Source of the DNA: Reticulitermes speratus
Lineage: Eukaryota > Arthropoda > Insecta > Blattodea > Rhinotermitidae
NCBI GenBank assembly: GCA_021186555.1
Contig: JAJKFL010000039.1
Coordinates: 36,188,733-36,252,732, forward strand
Direction of reading: 5' to 3'
Length of the DNA: 64,000 nucleotides
Position numbers and translations under genes: made by a program. Shown one piece after another: positions 22,490 through 35,900 of this stretch (within the stretch, counting starts at the first letter, position 1; every line of letters begins with the position of its first letter). The notes under the pieces were generated by a model, which was not told where the DNA came from, ran no database searches, and saw nothing but the letters and a program-made list of their open reading frames with translations.

Positions 22490-22640
22490 AAATATAAATA
22501 TATAAAACTCTAAAATTCACGCAACGTTTCGGATGAGGGATCTTCCTCCGTCTTCAGGTGGTGCCTACTCTGTTGGGTCCTATTGCAAAAGCTATTCTTG
22601 ATACCATCGTTAGAACCTTTTAGAATTCATATGAATTACA
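22490..22640. mobile_element. Penelope-type terminal fragment
   Basis: Holds GTTTCGGATGAGGG...CCGTCTTCAGGTGG, whose reverse complement has CTGAAGA and GAAA around a partly paired hairpin. It resembles the hammerhead-bearing ends at 1314, 7723 and 37575 but pairs less well. No coding sequence. Confidence 0.4.
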
Positions 22641-23133
22641 TGACTTCATTATAAATCAGAAAGCTTTTAGACTGATCATAACTTTGTGGAAACGCGCAAC
22701 GCACTTTTGAATTTTTAGTATATTATATGTAATGCAAGTCGGTTTCAACACTCATATTGGAGAATTCACAACTTCCTTCATATCTGGGAAAGATATTCAT
22801 TTGGCAGTAGAATAACTTCCACATTTTAAGAGATCATTTGAAGCTTTTGTAAAATGTAAGTACAACCCACAGGAACAAAGTACACGGAAGTTCACATCCA
22901 CTAATAAAATTTCCCTACCACAAGGAACAAGAGCTCGGGAGAATTATTCAAATACAGAGTGCACATTTCTTGCACATTTAGTGTGCAAAGAATTCGAATA
23001 AAAACGACACCTGTTTATATACTAAATACCACAACAAAAGTAGCACTGTAATATTTGAAAACCAGAGGAAATTGTCATACTTAAAACACTTGCAAAATTG
23101 AAAAATTCACCGACACACAACTTTATATTTCAG

Positions 23134-23235
23134 GTGAGCCCTTCCTTCAGCAGCAGTCTGAAGCCCATCGCATTACAGGAAACAACGGTGTCTGCAGCAA
23201 CCAAGGCTAATGTCACTGGATGGCAAATCACTGCA
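23134..23235 (+). CDS. Gene A' exon 5
   Basis: Encodes VSPSFSSSLKPIALQETT and then NVTGWQITA. It is two codons shorter than exon 5 of B and in frame. Donor gtaagg. Confidence 0.82.
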
Positions 23236-25017
23236 GTAAGGCGCTGTATTATGTACTGTGTAGGGCAGCAACTGACATACTGCCAGGCTTTAAGCAATTG
23301 GGACACCAAATATCAATCAGTTCTTAGTAAATATCATGACTCTCTCAGACCTCAACCGATTATCAGTAAGGCATGTGACTTTCCTCACGGAATTACCGAA
23401 TGTCTATGTCGGTGGAGGCATTGCAGTTCACCACCGAAGCACTTCTACATTCCGCATTATTACATGTGAATGCTGGCCCTGTGTCTGAAACAAGCCGTGA
23501 CAGCTTTAGCTACTTCTTTTCCAACTTTACATAAATATCACGTAAGGATTACTGATAATTCAAGACTATCAGTTGACACAATGCTGTAAAATAAACAACA
23601 AACATAAAAGCACCAAAATTATGGTTTTACCAGTCTCATACACGAATGTTTTCATTGATCATTAGGAGATCTCTTACGTGTACTTTGACACTCCTCTACA
23701 TTTTCGTGATCGAATTCTACACAATAAGCCATGAAGATTTTCCAGTTTTAACAGTAAATCAACTTTATCACACCACGCTTTATTTCTTTAAATAAAACTG
23801 CGTTCCTTATCAAAATGTATTTTAAATTTGTCTGCATTGTAAGAAAAGGACATAGAGGGAGGAAGTCTGAGAAGAGGGCGTTGAGAATATTTGTACTTAA
23901 GAGGTAGAAGTAATAGAAGACTGCAGGAAAATAAGCAAGAGTTTACAATTTGTCCTTTAAAACACGTATTGCTTAGGTCGAATACATATAGTTGAAAAGA
24001 CAAGCAAGATATATTAAATGCTATGCAGAGATGTGCAGAAATGTCCAGTGTAAATTCGAAAACCTCACAGGATATCACTCTTGCTAGAAACAGTTATAAA
24101 TAAAGAGATAACAGAAAGACCGCCTTTAATAAAATAGACTATGGGAAAGTGGGCTGGATTTGTCTGGCACAGGATTCAGAACAGAGATGGGCTCTTGTGA
24201 ATACGGTAATGAAACTAATGAACTCCGTATAATTCACGGGGATATGACAAGTTGAGCAACTGGTAACTACCCTAGAACTGCGCTGTATTGATTTAGTCAT
24301 TTACTCAGTTCAAGTTTACAACGTATTCAGTCTAGTGAATAGGCCCTGCCATCATATCGACAACTCTAGTAATTACTATATTCTACAAATGTCAGCATCT
24401 GACGATAGAAGACTTCTAGTGTGCAATGCTGTGTTGACTGGTAAATACGTGTGTGAGTCAGAACATATCCGTAATGTATTGAGATAAAACAGTACAATAT
24501 TATTTCAGTCTGTACGGTAGCAACATTTTTTCACACAATCACCCTTATTTTCAACGCACCTATTCCACCGGGAAACAAGTTTGTGTATGCACAGTAAGCA
24601 GTTCAGAACACACGATAAATTTAAAAAGACATTTTCCGGATGCTTTCTGACCCCCCTTCCTAGTTACCGACGTTTCAGATAAGCACAGTGCCTTCATCTC
24701 GCATCTCTGTATCTGCCGAGAAAGATACGTACAGCAAGTTTCGTTGTACAGATGAGGACAGTGTCACACTTTGCTCCACTTTTTGTCACAAAAAGGGCCC
24801 CATTTACTCATTTTGTAGGAAGAAGCCTTTCTCAGCTTACGTCTTAACATGATGGCAAAACCAAAATCTCACTTGGAGGTAATCCAACATCGGTGGCTCA
24901 GTGTGTAGCTCATTACGTCACCCACCGTTCTCTCCATTGATCTGCCTTTCGTGTTTCTAAAGCAGTACGTTGTGTGTTTTGTTGGTCTTATTATATAAAG
25001 ACGTTGTGTGCTTGTAG
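23236..25017. other. A' intron 5
   Basis: Contains the old LINE tail relic (23830-24300) and one copy of the 84-bp acceptor-side sequence (24945-25017). The right half is nearly identical to B. No exon seen. Confidence 0.55.
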
Positions 25018-25179
25018 GAGGATGTTGATGTCTGCCCCCTCCCCACTCTACAGCACGTGGTCCTTCAAATTCAGAGTGACACAACATGTCAGTTAGTGTA
25101 CTGGCAAGATCTAAAGAAAGATGTCACTCCTCGCATGATATGTGCTGGAACTTCTGCTGGAGGCAGCGGTGCATGTGAG
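25018..25179 (+). CDS. Gene A' exon 6
   Basis: cttgtag|GAG acceptor, 54 codons, encodes EDVDVCPLPTLQHVVLQIQS, then [15 protein letters not shown] and AGGSGACE, ending with gtaagt. Confidence 0.87.
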
Positions 25180-26118
25180 GTAAGTGGATCATGACACTAA
25201 CAAATGTTTGTGTGTGGAAGTTTGATTAGCAAACTGTGACAGCTGTTTGGTACATACGTAAGAGATTTTATTTTATAACTCCTTATGAATTAAGTTCTAA
25301 AGCTTATTTTCAGCACTTGCTCATTCTTATTTACTAGATACAAAGTAATTCTAAGATTAAAGTGACAGCATATTAAAATAATATCTTACCAGCACCTTAA
25401 CCATACCCTCATAATTTCCTTCGCCTTCATACTATCCTAAACTATATTTTTATATGTACATAAATTTACGGAAATACACAACTTTCAGTGCTTTGAATGA
25501 CACCAGTTTCATGTAGTTTCAGTATTCCATTTAGAAACTCGAACGGTAAATCTATACCACACTATAACTTAACAGACTAAGTCCGTATTGTGTAACATTT
25601 CTGGTACGTTAAATCTGTTTAATTTCCCATTACTGGCGAAGACTTTGGAGAATTACCGGGCAGATGTGTTGCTCCACACAGAAAAACGAAAGGTCAATTC
25701 TAGTAGTCACTTTCTGCAACGCGTTTGCATGCATCTAAAACGGCTTGATGCATGCAGGCAGATATGAGTGTAAGCAGGATTTAAAATTTACAGAGTCTTT
25801 AACTTAGAAGGGGCTTTTTATGTTTTTCTGGAATTCATTTTTAACATAAAATGTAAAAGAAACCGGAAATTGGAATTAAAATTAACTTACATTCTGATAT
25901 AAGTTTTAAAAAAACACATTTTCGAAAGCCTCCTTAATGTGAAAAGTGACACCAACATACTAACAAACACAGATATTTCCCAGAGACAGAGATTTTAAGG
26001 TTTGTACGATATATTTTACCCCGCGGTTAAAAGTATCTCTCTGTTCTGTATTTCATTATTTGCTATGTGGCAAAGGGAAGACTGATTATGAAGTTAACTA
26101 ATTATCGGTTTCTTTTAG

Positions 26119-26265
26119 GAGGATATTGGCGCACCGTTAGTTGCCAAGGACAAGCTTTTTGGCATTGCGTCTTGGTCAAAAGGTTGCGGCGAAGCACGCT
26201 ACCCTGGAGTTTACACCAAGATATCTGCTCTGCGTGACTGGATAAAAACCAACTCTGGTGTCTAA
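26119..26265 (+). CDS. Gene A' exon 7
   Basis: Encodes [20 protein letters not shown], then [20 protein letters not shown] and the end NSGV. Ser195 is Ile. AATAAA follows at 26351-26356. Confidence 0.88.
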   Translation, partial: EDIGAPLVAKDKLFGIASWSKGCGEARYPGVYTKISALRDWIKTNSGV

Positions 26266-26486
26266 AGCACAGCCGTGCAGATGCTGTAACCTGTTTAGTG
26301 CCTTAAAGTCACAAGTTATGCCATAAATACTGTACAATTATAAGCAGACAAATAAAGTCCAATCAGACATACCTATATCAAGCCGTCGCACTTTACAGCC
26401 TATTACGCTCCATCTTTCTTTCTTTCTTAGTCTGATACCTACTGCCTACTCACTGTAGGTGTAGAGGGGTACTGATGCACCTGATA

Positions 26487-26688
26487 ACAATCAAAGACAT
26501 ATACACAATCGGCTGAACTCCTCTGGACGAGGGATCGGCCAGTCGCAGAGAACTTTACCTGACAACACACAGCACTCACAACAAACAGATATCCATGCAC
26601 CCTGTGGGTTCCGAACCCGCAATTCCAGTAAGCGACCGGGAGCAGCCTCACGCTGTAGACCACGCGGCTACCGGGATCGGCCCCTTGC
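26487..26688 (-). mobile_element. SINE-A copy behind A'
   Basis: Same insertion as 16450-16645, carried along by the gene duplication; its B box reads GGTTCCGAACC. The paralogous site behind B is empty. Confidence 0.78.
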
Positions 26689-26699
26689 ATCTTGTGGAC

Positions 26700-29600
26700 A
26701 CACAAATATCTGTGTGTGTGTGCATGTCTACATGGAATGCAATAACTACCAGTTCTAGCTCCTCATCCAAATTACCAAATAGCATGACGTCATGGAACCC
26801 TATTACAAGGTTTTTCAGTTTGTGTCCTCTCTGCAGAAGGTCAATGATTAAACCACCGAAACCGTATTAAACGATAATAATGTTGTTCATATGACAATCG
26901 CGTTGTTCGGAGGGATGAGTAAAAATTTCCAGCATTTCTTATGTCAAGGTACAGAAAATGTAATTAAGTTTCAATACATAAATAAATAATTAGTGTTTAC
27001 GCTGTCTGTTTATTTGATCCTGACTTTGTATACAACGCCTGAATATTTCAGGTAAGGAAATGCAATGCTTATCTTTCTAGATTTCTCTTTTAACCTGTAA
27101 TGTGAACGTTTGATATTCACATAGCTTCCTTTGGTTCGTACTTTTTCTCGCATTTCATCTAATGCTATATCAAGGTCTAGGTCAGACCTAAACTGAGTAA
27201 TAAGGACAATTTCGAGTGGTGACATAGAACTGGCTCATTCTAAATCTGTATCTCAACATATGCCGAAAGGTGCTGTGGAAAAATAGGGAATTCCTCGGTC
27301 AGGTTGAAGGTTTTCTCGCCGAGATTCCTAAAGCGGACCTACTGCCTAGAAAAGCAGAAGTGCTCGCAGCTACACCATAATGTTCAGAACACGACCATCA
27401 CGCCGTCTTGCAGGAACAAATTGAAATGAGCTAATAAAATATATAGCAAACTTTATAGTTACAATTTTGTGACTTATAAACAAAGAATATTATCAACAAA
27501 CATGACGACCTACAATAGCAGTTTAGTTACTGTGTGGGCTGGAAGAGCGCAGTGTGTGAAGACTAGCCAAGGTCTGCACAAGCTAAGCAGTGTGATTTTA
27601 CTCTTTCCAAAACTGTCCAGACCAGCCCTGCGGTCCAACCAGCCTCGTCTTCAATAGATGCGCGGGGGGGGGGGGGGGGGTTAATTTCTTCGGGCACAAA
27701 GAGGCGGAAGCGTGAAGCTCACTACACATCTCCATCTACTGCCAAAGTGCTGCACTTCCACAACCCCACGTGCCTTCACGATGTATACAGGGTCAAAATT
27801 CCTTTACATCTATTACCATTGTAACGTTCTACACTACAGCCGACAACATATCGGTAATTAATTAAGCACACGGAGTTTACTAAGAACACAGTACAGGTGA
27901 CACACAGTGCAAAATATCTAGGCATGACACTAATGCTAAATCGTAATAAAACAGTTTTATTTCAAATTTAAATGTGTCGTCTGAATTTTTCAGATAAGGA
28001 AAAGCACTGGTTATCTTATCTTTTAAGATATGTCTTCAAACATATAATTTGGAAAGTAAAATGCTCACAGCTTCCACCGCTTCATATTATGTCTCTCGTT
28101 TCATTTAATAACATTTCAGAGTTAACGCCAATTAAACTAAAATAAGTTGTGCCAGTGATTACGAATGACGATATATCTCGGTATATTTTAAGTGCTTGTC
28201 TCAACATTCACAAGTAAAAGCTGAAGAAAGTCAAGAAATTCCCTAGTCAGGCTTTCTTCTTCATTACCGAGATGCGAACCGCGCACCACCTGGATAGAAA
28301 GCAGAAGTCACCAATCCAGCCTCTTATTCAATTTGTAAGTGTGAAGCTCACCACTCACCTTCATCGAGGCAGAGGTTAAAAATGAGTGGAGCTGTACCTC
28401 CAGAACGAAATATGCCTTCATGACCTCTTCAGTGACACAGTAACTTTATTTGATTACCGTTGTAACGTTTTGCACTACAGCAAACAATACATCGGTAATT
28501 ACTTGAGCACACGGAATTTACGAAGAACACAGTACAGGTGATATTAGAGGTTATCGTGGTGGTGACTATGAGGATAACTGGCTTCAGTTGAACAGTTAAT
28601 TTGTTATTAATTGGAAAATAAATCCGGTAAGGCGCAAATTGCTTGGAGGCTACCGCGAAGTAGAATGAGAAAGTAAGAGAATTACTCCGGAGAAGAAGAA
28701 GGCTTGTAAAGGTAGGGTGACCGTAGTACTGAAATAGTGTGAGTAGAAAAATTGGAGAGAGAGAGTTAGTGTAAGTAGGTACATAATTAAGGAATAAGTG
28801 CGTCACAAGTACCAGTTGTTAAGAGGGCAACGTTTATGTAAGGCAACCAACTACAACTCGGTAAATAAATGATTGGTTTCTTCCATTTTAAATGATTGTT
28901 CTTTATTTTTATGTTCCACAAAATTGTAATCGTACAACTATGAAAAATGGTAGGAGAATTTTGAAATAATTTTCTGGATTTCAATTTCAATGGATACCTG
29001 TTGTAGCTCGCAATAGTTATATAATTTGCATTTATCGAAAGAAATTTAATTAGTGAACATTCAAACCTTCCGTTACGTTACGCCGTGTGGTTTGGTAAAT
29101 ACTTGCCCAAGTGTCTCGGCCTTTGCCTAAAGAAAGTTATCTTTTGAATATAGCATTACATGTTGCATAAAGCTGTATTTAAAGGAATGTTGAAGTGTGT
29201 GTGTGTGTGTGTGTGTGAATATTCAGTTTTTCAGAGTAGATCATTTGAAGGTTTATATGTGGAAATAAAGGCTATGAAAAGAAAATCTCCAATTCTACCA
29301 CCGAATTCTTGAAGGAATTTATAATAGTCAATAACAAAAGCCTCAAATTTGGATGTAGCCACGTCCCGACAAAGTGACGAATCACGCTGGTAACTGTTTA
29401 ACAGCCCACATAGTGTAACACCAAGAAGACTTTAATCCTCATCAGTAAAAGTGTAAGAACCTCAGGTCACAAATCTGTCCTCGCTTATTCCTGTGTTTAT
29501 GACGTGAAGAAATATTACGTGACACAAATAGATGTGTTGCTTTTATCTTTTAAGATCCTGGGATAACAAGCGTATGGATAATATATGACAATATTAATAC

Positions 29601-29791
29601 TAAAGGTAATTTACTTAAACTCGGTAGTGCATTACGTGTGTCAAAAGTATTATCATGTCCAACTTATATAACAACTGTTCTTACAGTACGTACAGTATTT
29701 GTTGTAATGACACAGCACCAATTGTTTGATTTAAGGAAACAAAACGATCATAAATAACATACATTATACAACGTAGGCACAACTTAAAAGT
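26700..29791. other. Intergenic flank between A' and B
   Basis: Carries two successive copies of the flank blocks (27000-27880 and 27950-28620), a poly(G) run of about 18 at 27664-27681 and a (GT)n tract near 29200. From about 29480 it becomes nearly identical to the promoter of A. No gene seen. Confidence 0.55.
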
Positions 29792-29809
29792 ACGTCAGCA
29801 CGATTCGCA
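29792..29809 (+). promoter_or_regulatory. Conserved ACGTCAGCA...TTCGCA element, gene B promoter
   Basis: Same element as in A, ending about 90 bp before the ATG. Confidence 0.45.
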
Positions 29810-29843
29810 GATGTGTAAGAAGAAAATAAGATATGACTGATGA

Positions 29844-29852
29844 TATATAAAT
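29844..29852 (+). promoter_or_regulatory. TATA box of gene B
   Basis: TATATAAAT, 54 bp before the ATG. Confidence 0.7.
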
Positions 29853-29897
29853 ACTGCCAGTGGCTGATTGCGACCAAAATTCGAGTTAGTATCAATC

Positions 29898-29943
29898 ATG
29901 TATTTTGTGGTACTGCTTTCAGCTCTGGTCGTCTGTGCAGCAG
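29898..29943 (+). CDS. Gene B exon 1: signal peptide
   Basis: Encodes [15 protein letters not shown] and the first base of the next codon. Differs from A by one residue. Donor gtaagt. Confidence 0.87.
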
Positions 29944-32900
29944 GTAAGTGCTACAACCACAAACATGGCAGAATTAGATAGTTCAGACTTACATATCCAC
30001 GTGTGTAATTATGGAATATAATGAAATGTTATCTCCTTATTGAGGTGATTTCGAGAACTTGCTGATGTTAACAACAAAGTCCATGGAGTACAGTCGTTAC
30101 TGAGAAGTTAACAATTGCTCAGTGCTTTAAGGGATTCATTGTTTATAACACCCGCATATTCCAGTTACTTCTTCTCAGTATCCTATCGCTGTTCCGTTTG
30201 CTGAATAAGAAGAATAGAAACCGCATAGTAAAAATTAAATGGGTGGTCGGGAAATGAATGTCAGTGAAGGGGAAAACTACTATAAGGCAGTAATTAATAG
30301 TGGCATTATTAAATTCAGTTATGTGTTGCATAAGTTAAAGCCCCCTGCAGAGCTGTTATAAACATATTTCCATTGTCTCTACTGCCGTTCTTAGTTTCAC
30401 AATTATTCACGGAGAAAGGAAATATTTGTAGAAAACAGTGCAAGGAAAACTGACATTCTATAAAAACAAAAACAATTGCAGAGAATAATTAAGCACTTAA
30501 GTCTGTTTATAAAAGACGTGTGCTCTACGTGCTGGAATTCGTAATGTAAACGTCTGTATGCATTTCAGTCGTTCCTGTCGACTCAGCTAAGCCTGGCATT
30601 GACACACGTTTCGTTGGTGATTCATTTGCAGATATAACCGATTTCCCCCACCAGGTATCACTATTGTATTGCTGTTCAATTGGACGGAACACTTAATGTC
30701 TTTAACAAGAAGAGTTTGTACTTGTATATTCGTGTGCACAATTGTAATAACAAAGTCCAAAAATGTATATAGAAATGCAAATTTCAAATTACTATCATTT
30801 ACAAAAACTTTATAAGACAAAGCTCGTAAAGCAGTAACGGTATTTTTCATAGTGGTTTCCTGCCTATTTGAAAACACACTGCACATTTTTTTTTTTACAC
30901 AAATCAGTTCTTGTGTAAACGTATTCATTCCGACAATAAACCAAACCCCTTAAATCTATACTTCATATGCTGCGTTACATGATGACAAAGCACACACTAC
31001 TGTAGTTATCAGTGCATTATTAATATTCGCGGTGTTAATTCAGATCAATAAAGCATTTAATTAGCACTGACACTGCCCATGTTTTTAGTATTGTTAAACA
31101 GATAATAATAATAATAATTCTTGGCTCAACAGCCCTGTATGGGCCTGGGCCTCTCTTGCCTCCTCTTGCCTCCTCTTGTCGAGGTTACTAAGTCATGCGC
31201 ATTCATGGCAGCTGGTGAACGGCCAGCTAGCCGCGCTTAGTGTTCTATCGATCCTGATGTGCACGCCAGAGCCATCTGGCAGGCAGTCAGGAGACTTGGA
31301 TGAGAAATGGAGGCAATTTGGCTTACGCAACATTTTTATTCATGCCCGTAAGGTTCTTTTACATGCCGTAAATCTACGACATGGGACCGACGGCTTTACT
31401 TCCCCTCCGAAGGAAGTGGTGCTCCGGATTTTTATCATCCTTAAAAATCCATCGACCTCGGTCGGGATCGAACCCGCGAACCTTGGGTCCAGTGGCGAGC
31501 ACGCTAACCACTAGTCCACCGAGGTCGACAGGTATTTACACTTAATTACTGTCACGAATTAAAATACTTGTTAAATACTGATGTTAGGCAAGTAGGGATC
31601 CATTTGCGCGCCAATTTGTGAGCAATTAATTCATTTTTATCTTAATTCTAAGCATAGAATCAGTCAGTTTGCTACTTTTATATACTGCGGAGTACTCCTA
31701 TGGGAGTATGTCCACCACACAGATAGTACTTTATTCAAGAAAGATTGTTAGATGGGCATAGCCCAGTTACAATAGCCAATGTCGGCACAGGTGAAAAAAA
31801 AAATTATTTTATATGTTTTCAAAGTAATGTTGCACACAAAATGTTGGGCTACATGTAGCACAACATAAGTAACATTCTGAAATTCACGCACCGCCACAAA
31901 CAAAATTCAGGCACTAAATAATAACTACAGTAAAGTCCGATCAAATTTTAATGGGCTGACATTTCCACGCATAAATTTCCATATTCCACTCTGACATATA
32001 ACACCCTTGAAGGTTACTACGATATTACAGTTTCACTGTAAATGCAAGCTGTAAACTTGAATATTTCTTCAAAGAAGGCTAGTCTATTTCAAAACATTTA
32101 CGTATAAAGCAGTACGTAATTGCGCTCGAGTAAAGAGCACCTGGTTCAATAATATATACGTTTTTGACTTGGCATGTCTTCAAGAATGGTCTTTCCATTC
32201 GCCACCCCGCGCTCCAAGTAACACTTTCCTTTCTGCTGATAATTTAACTTTGGTTTAGCAGTAGGAAATACAGACAGAAGGTAAACAGCAATGGATTATG
32301 AATTCCGCTGCACGCATATGGACAAACTTCTGAGGGCTTATCGAGGGCAACAAATATTGTTCTACACAGCTATCTATTACACTTCTCTTTACTCATTTTC
32401 CCCCTAACTGCTGATAATCAGACCCATGCCCATATAATATTTTACACTAAAATAATCCAATTAATAAACACTTGAAATATGGCAGGTTTTATATTGGACA
32501 CTCTATATCAGCGATAAGCATAATGTGGTACTTGTAGCTCTGCAATGTGGATCAGGATTATTTTGAAAAATAAAAAAAATGTGATATACAATGAATACTT
32601 ATTTAGTCTGCATTCTTACAAAAAGATTACTTGGAAATACGCTCCTATAATTTACAATAAATCCTACTTTCCATACCACAATATGAATATAATTTCCGTC
32701 TCACATAAAGTAACTATGGCGCTACATGGCATCTGGTAAGCAAATAAAATTATTTGTCTGCGCTGAATTTAATCTCAGTTTACTTTAACCACGACATTAT
32801 TTATAAAGGGGAAAAAAGTAAGGATTCCTTAAGTAAGAATATTCAAAATGTTACTACTAATTAAATTTTTTTAAAGATGAATTTCAAACAAGTTCTACAG

Positions 32901-35900
32901 CCCCAATATTGGTACTGTTGACGACGGGGTATTATAATTAATGATACACATGTACAGAATATAGTTATTATTGATAATGTGGCCCGAAAATATATTTCTC
33001 TTGATTTGGCATTTGGCCCTCGTACTTGGGGAGGGGGAGATGGGGAGAGAGTGAAAACTTGCAATGATCTCACAAACCCGAATGTACGGAATATGGATTA
33101 CATTAAATTTTTAAGATTAATTTCAAATAAGTTCTACAGCTCCAATACTGGTACTGTTGACGGCAGGGTATTTTAATTAATGACACATACGTCAAAAATA
33201 TATTTCTTATATATAATGTAGCCTAAAAAAGTTATTTTCTTTATTTGGCTCCCTTATTCAAAGGGTTGCTCATTATTAATCTATATATTTTAATAACAGT
33301 CCTAATAAAAAATTAACAAATGTAACCTCTGATAAATTTATTTTGTATCATAAATTCCAGCTGTCACTGCGCATTCATGAATTTCACATCTGCGGTGCAG
33401 CCATCATCAGTAAATCGTGGGCGGTGACAGCAGCACAGTGCTTCAGCTGGTACGTTTGTTAGACCACAGGGCGCTGTCATCAGTCACCACTTCTCCACTG
33501 TGTACTGTATACGATACCGCTCCATTTCAGCCTCATTTACAGTGCCAATCTACTGCCCAGTTACAACAAAATTATGACGATCTCCTTTGTGCAATTTTCT
33601 CCAGCCTCCCGCCAAATACTTTCCTCAGCACCCTCAAACTACGTGCTTCTCTTAGGCCTCATATCCACGAGTTGCTATGGCTGCTATTCTTGAACAGTAT
33701 GTTCAGACACGCACCTTGCCGACATAGCAGTGCCGCTGTACAAACAGCAATGCGCTAACGCTGCCAGAAGTGTGCGCAAATGTCTGTCTCGCTGTCAGCA
33801 GCGCCACAGTCCGCTGCGCTGCTAGTCGAAAGGCACTGTGAACAATTGTGTCTTCTCTGCGAGGGATTTTATGAGGCGCTACTAGTAAGGAAAATTGCCG
33901 TGCTAGTGGTGGGAGTGTGTTACAACGGGCTTCTCTCAAAGTCGAAGTCGAAAAAATCAACAATTGATTCTTTCCACAATATATTCTTTACTAACTAAAC
34001 AGAGCTGCTACCAACAATTTTCGCCTCCACGTCAGTCTATAGTCTATCACAAAGCAAAGGATGAAGCCAATGACGGATAATTTTTTATAATGTCCTAGCG
34101 CAGTAATTTAAAGACATCCGTTCCGTATACAAAACTGTAAACTTAAAGGCAGAAGCGGCACTCGGCTCGCCGCCTGTGTATAGAGTTCCTGTCAGACTGA
34201 CAGATCGCTCGTCGATAAGAAGTCTTATTGTGAGGGGGAATTTCACATAAAAATGGAGCAAATAGACATTTAGAAATATTTTGATATATATATGTAAACA
34301 TATTTAAATATTCATTTCTACACTTTCTCCAGTATTTATGTTATTATGTTTCATTAATAGCACAACTTAATTTTCAATATTTGTCATATCTACAGGAGCA
34401 ACAATGCTAGTGTTTACACTGTCAGAGCTGGCTCCACAAACATGGATGATGGCGGAACTATTCACAGAGTAACACAATTCATCAAACACGAAAAGTTCAA
34501 CGCAACCAAGATAGACTACGATATCGCCCTTCTGAAGGTCTGTATTTACGTCATGTACCGACGTATTCTATTATAATACGATGCACTGTACGTGATATAC
34601 CTGCAACGTGACTTAGTTTTACTCCATAACCCCTCATCTCGTGACCTCTGGCTCAATGTGTCATTACACGTCTCACATTACGAGTGCAGAACTGCACTTT
34701 TATGACTATTACTTTTGTCTGATATCAGCTGTGTATTGAATTTAAAGCAATAATGGCCACATATACAGATATAGATGTGGAGGACAAAGCAATGTATTTT
34801 GCTGAATGTCCCTCCATCAGTATTCATTTACACTGCACAATACGTAAATACCAGAAAGCATGCAAAATTCCCGAAATTTTTCTTGGATTGAGAACGATAA
34901 GCGGTAAAGATTTCTGCCGCTAGGTGCGGTAGTGTTGCTTTCTTCTGTGATGATTTAGTAAGTTATGAAGGCAAAGCAACCACATTCCTTCTAAACGAGT
35001 GCTGAATTTTGTGCTCAAAGCTTCTGCCTCAAGATTCGCTTCGAGTTCAGGAAATCTGTATTGAAGAAAATGAAATGCGCAAAACAGATTTCGGTGACAA
35101 TGTCTTGGAAAGAACAACGATTTTTGAGAGGTTCTTCTCTATTCAATCAGGGAGCAAATTTGCTTGAAATATATGAAAGTACAGGTTTTCCTCTTTATAT
35201 TTCTTTTTTGACTGTGAGACCGCTTTTCATCAGCAGTTCTTTCCTCCAAGCCTCACGGATAACCAGAATTACTGCCGTGAGGTTTCGCAACGCCTAAGAT
35301 ATCAAGCTGCCGAAAACGGAAGGCGGTAACGTCTGGATGATTCACCAGACAAATCAGCCGGCGCACATTGCTTTGTCAGCGCAGCAATTTCTAGCCTCTA
35401 AAGGCGCTGCTGTTGTTCCCCATCATTCTGTTTCGCCTGCTGTGTTCCGTTTTATTATCATCTTGCTTCCGATAGTGGAATCGCAGCTCCGAGGGCGATG
35501 TTTTTAGGAGGTCGCTGAAATTCAACAACCAAATTGCCTTTCTGTATAAATGCGATAACAAAATGGCAGTTCCATCAGTTCTTCCTGCAGTAAAAAAACG
35601 CTGTTTGCGTTGCATATAATCGGAACAGGACTACATTACAGGAGACACGAATGGAAATAAAACATATCAGGGTAAATTTCGTGTTTGACTCAAACGGGGA
35701 AATTTTGGATATGCCTATGTATCTCTTATAAATATAGCTACAATACAGAATGTGTGTGTATGGTGTGTGTGTGTTTTATGTGTGTAAAAATGATTTGTGT
35801 TAAAGTATAAATTATATGACTTCATTATAAACCAGATGGCTTAGACACTGATCACATATTTTATGGAAAAACGCAACACACTTTTGAATTTTTAATACAT

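Larger units (their letters stand above)
21250..23133. other. A' intron 4 remnant
   Basis: 21250-21620 aligns with intron 4 of A (11960-12330) and B (34880-35250). Further on are a LINE 3' fragment, a (TTAG)n/(GT)n tract at 22332-22385 and a Penelope-type terminal fragment. No exon 1-4 sequence is found before it. Confidence 0.55.
23134..26265 (+). pseudogene. Gene A': serine protease homologue keeping only exons 5-7
   Basis: Exons 23134-23235, 25018-25179 and 26119-26265 are intact with consensus splice sites and open frames to a normal TAA. The catalytic Ser is Ile as in A and B. Exons 1-4, with signal peptide, activation site, His and Asp, are missing: the upstream flank passes through a SINE-C straight into intron 4. 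With no start of its own it is a truncated gene. Clean splice sites and frames suggest recent truncation or maintenance by exchange with B, with which intron 5 and exon 6 are nearly identical (24420-25210 against 38280-40040). Read-through from gene A adding these exons is possible but unproven. Confidence 0.8.

Noticed and set aside
27664-27681. Poly(G) run as a functional G-quadruplex
   Set aside because: A single homopolymer in a decayed flank with no conserved position in the paralogues; it may even be inexact in length.
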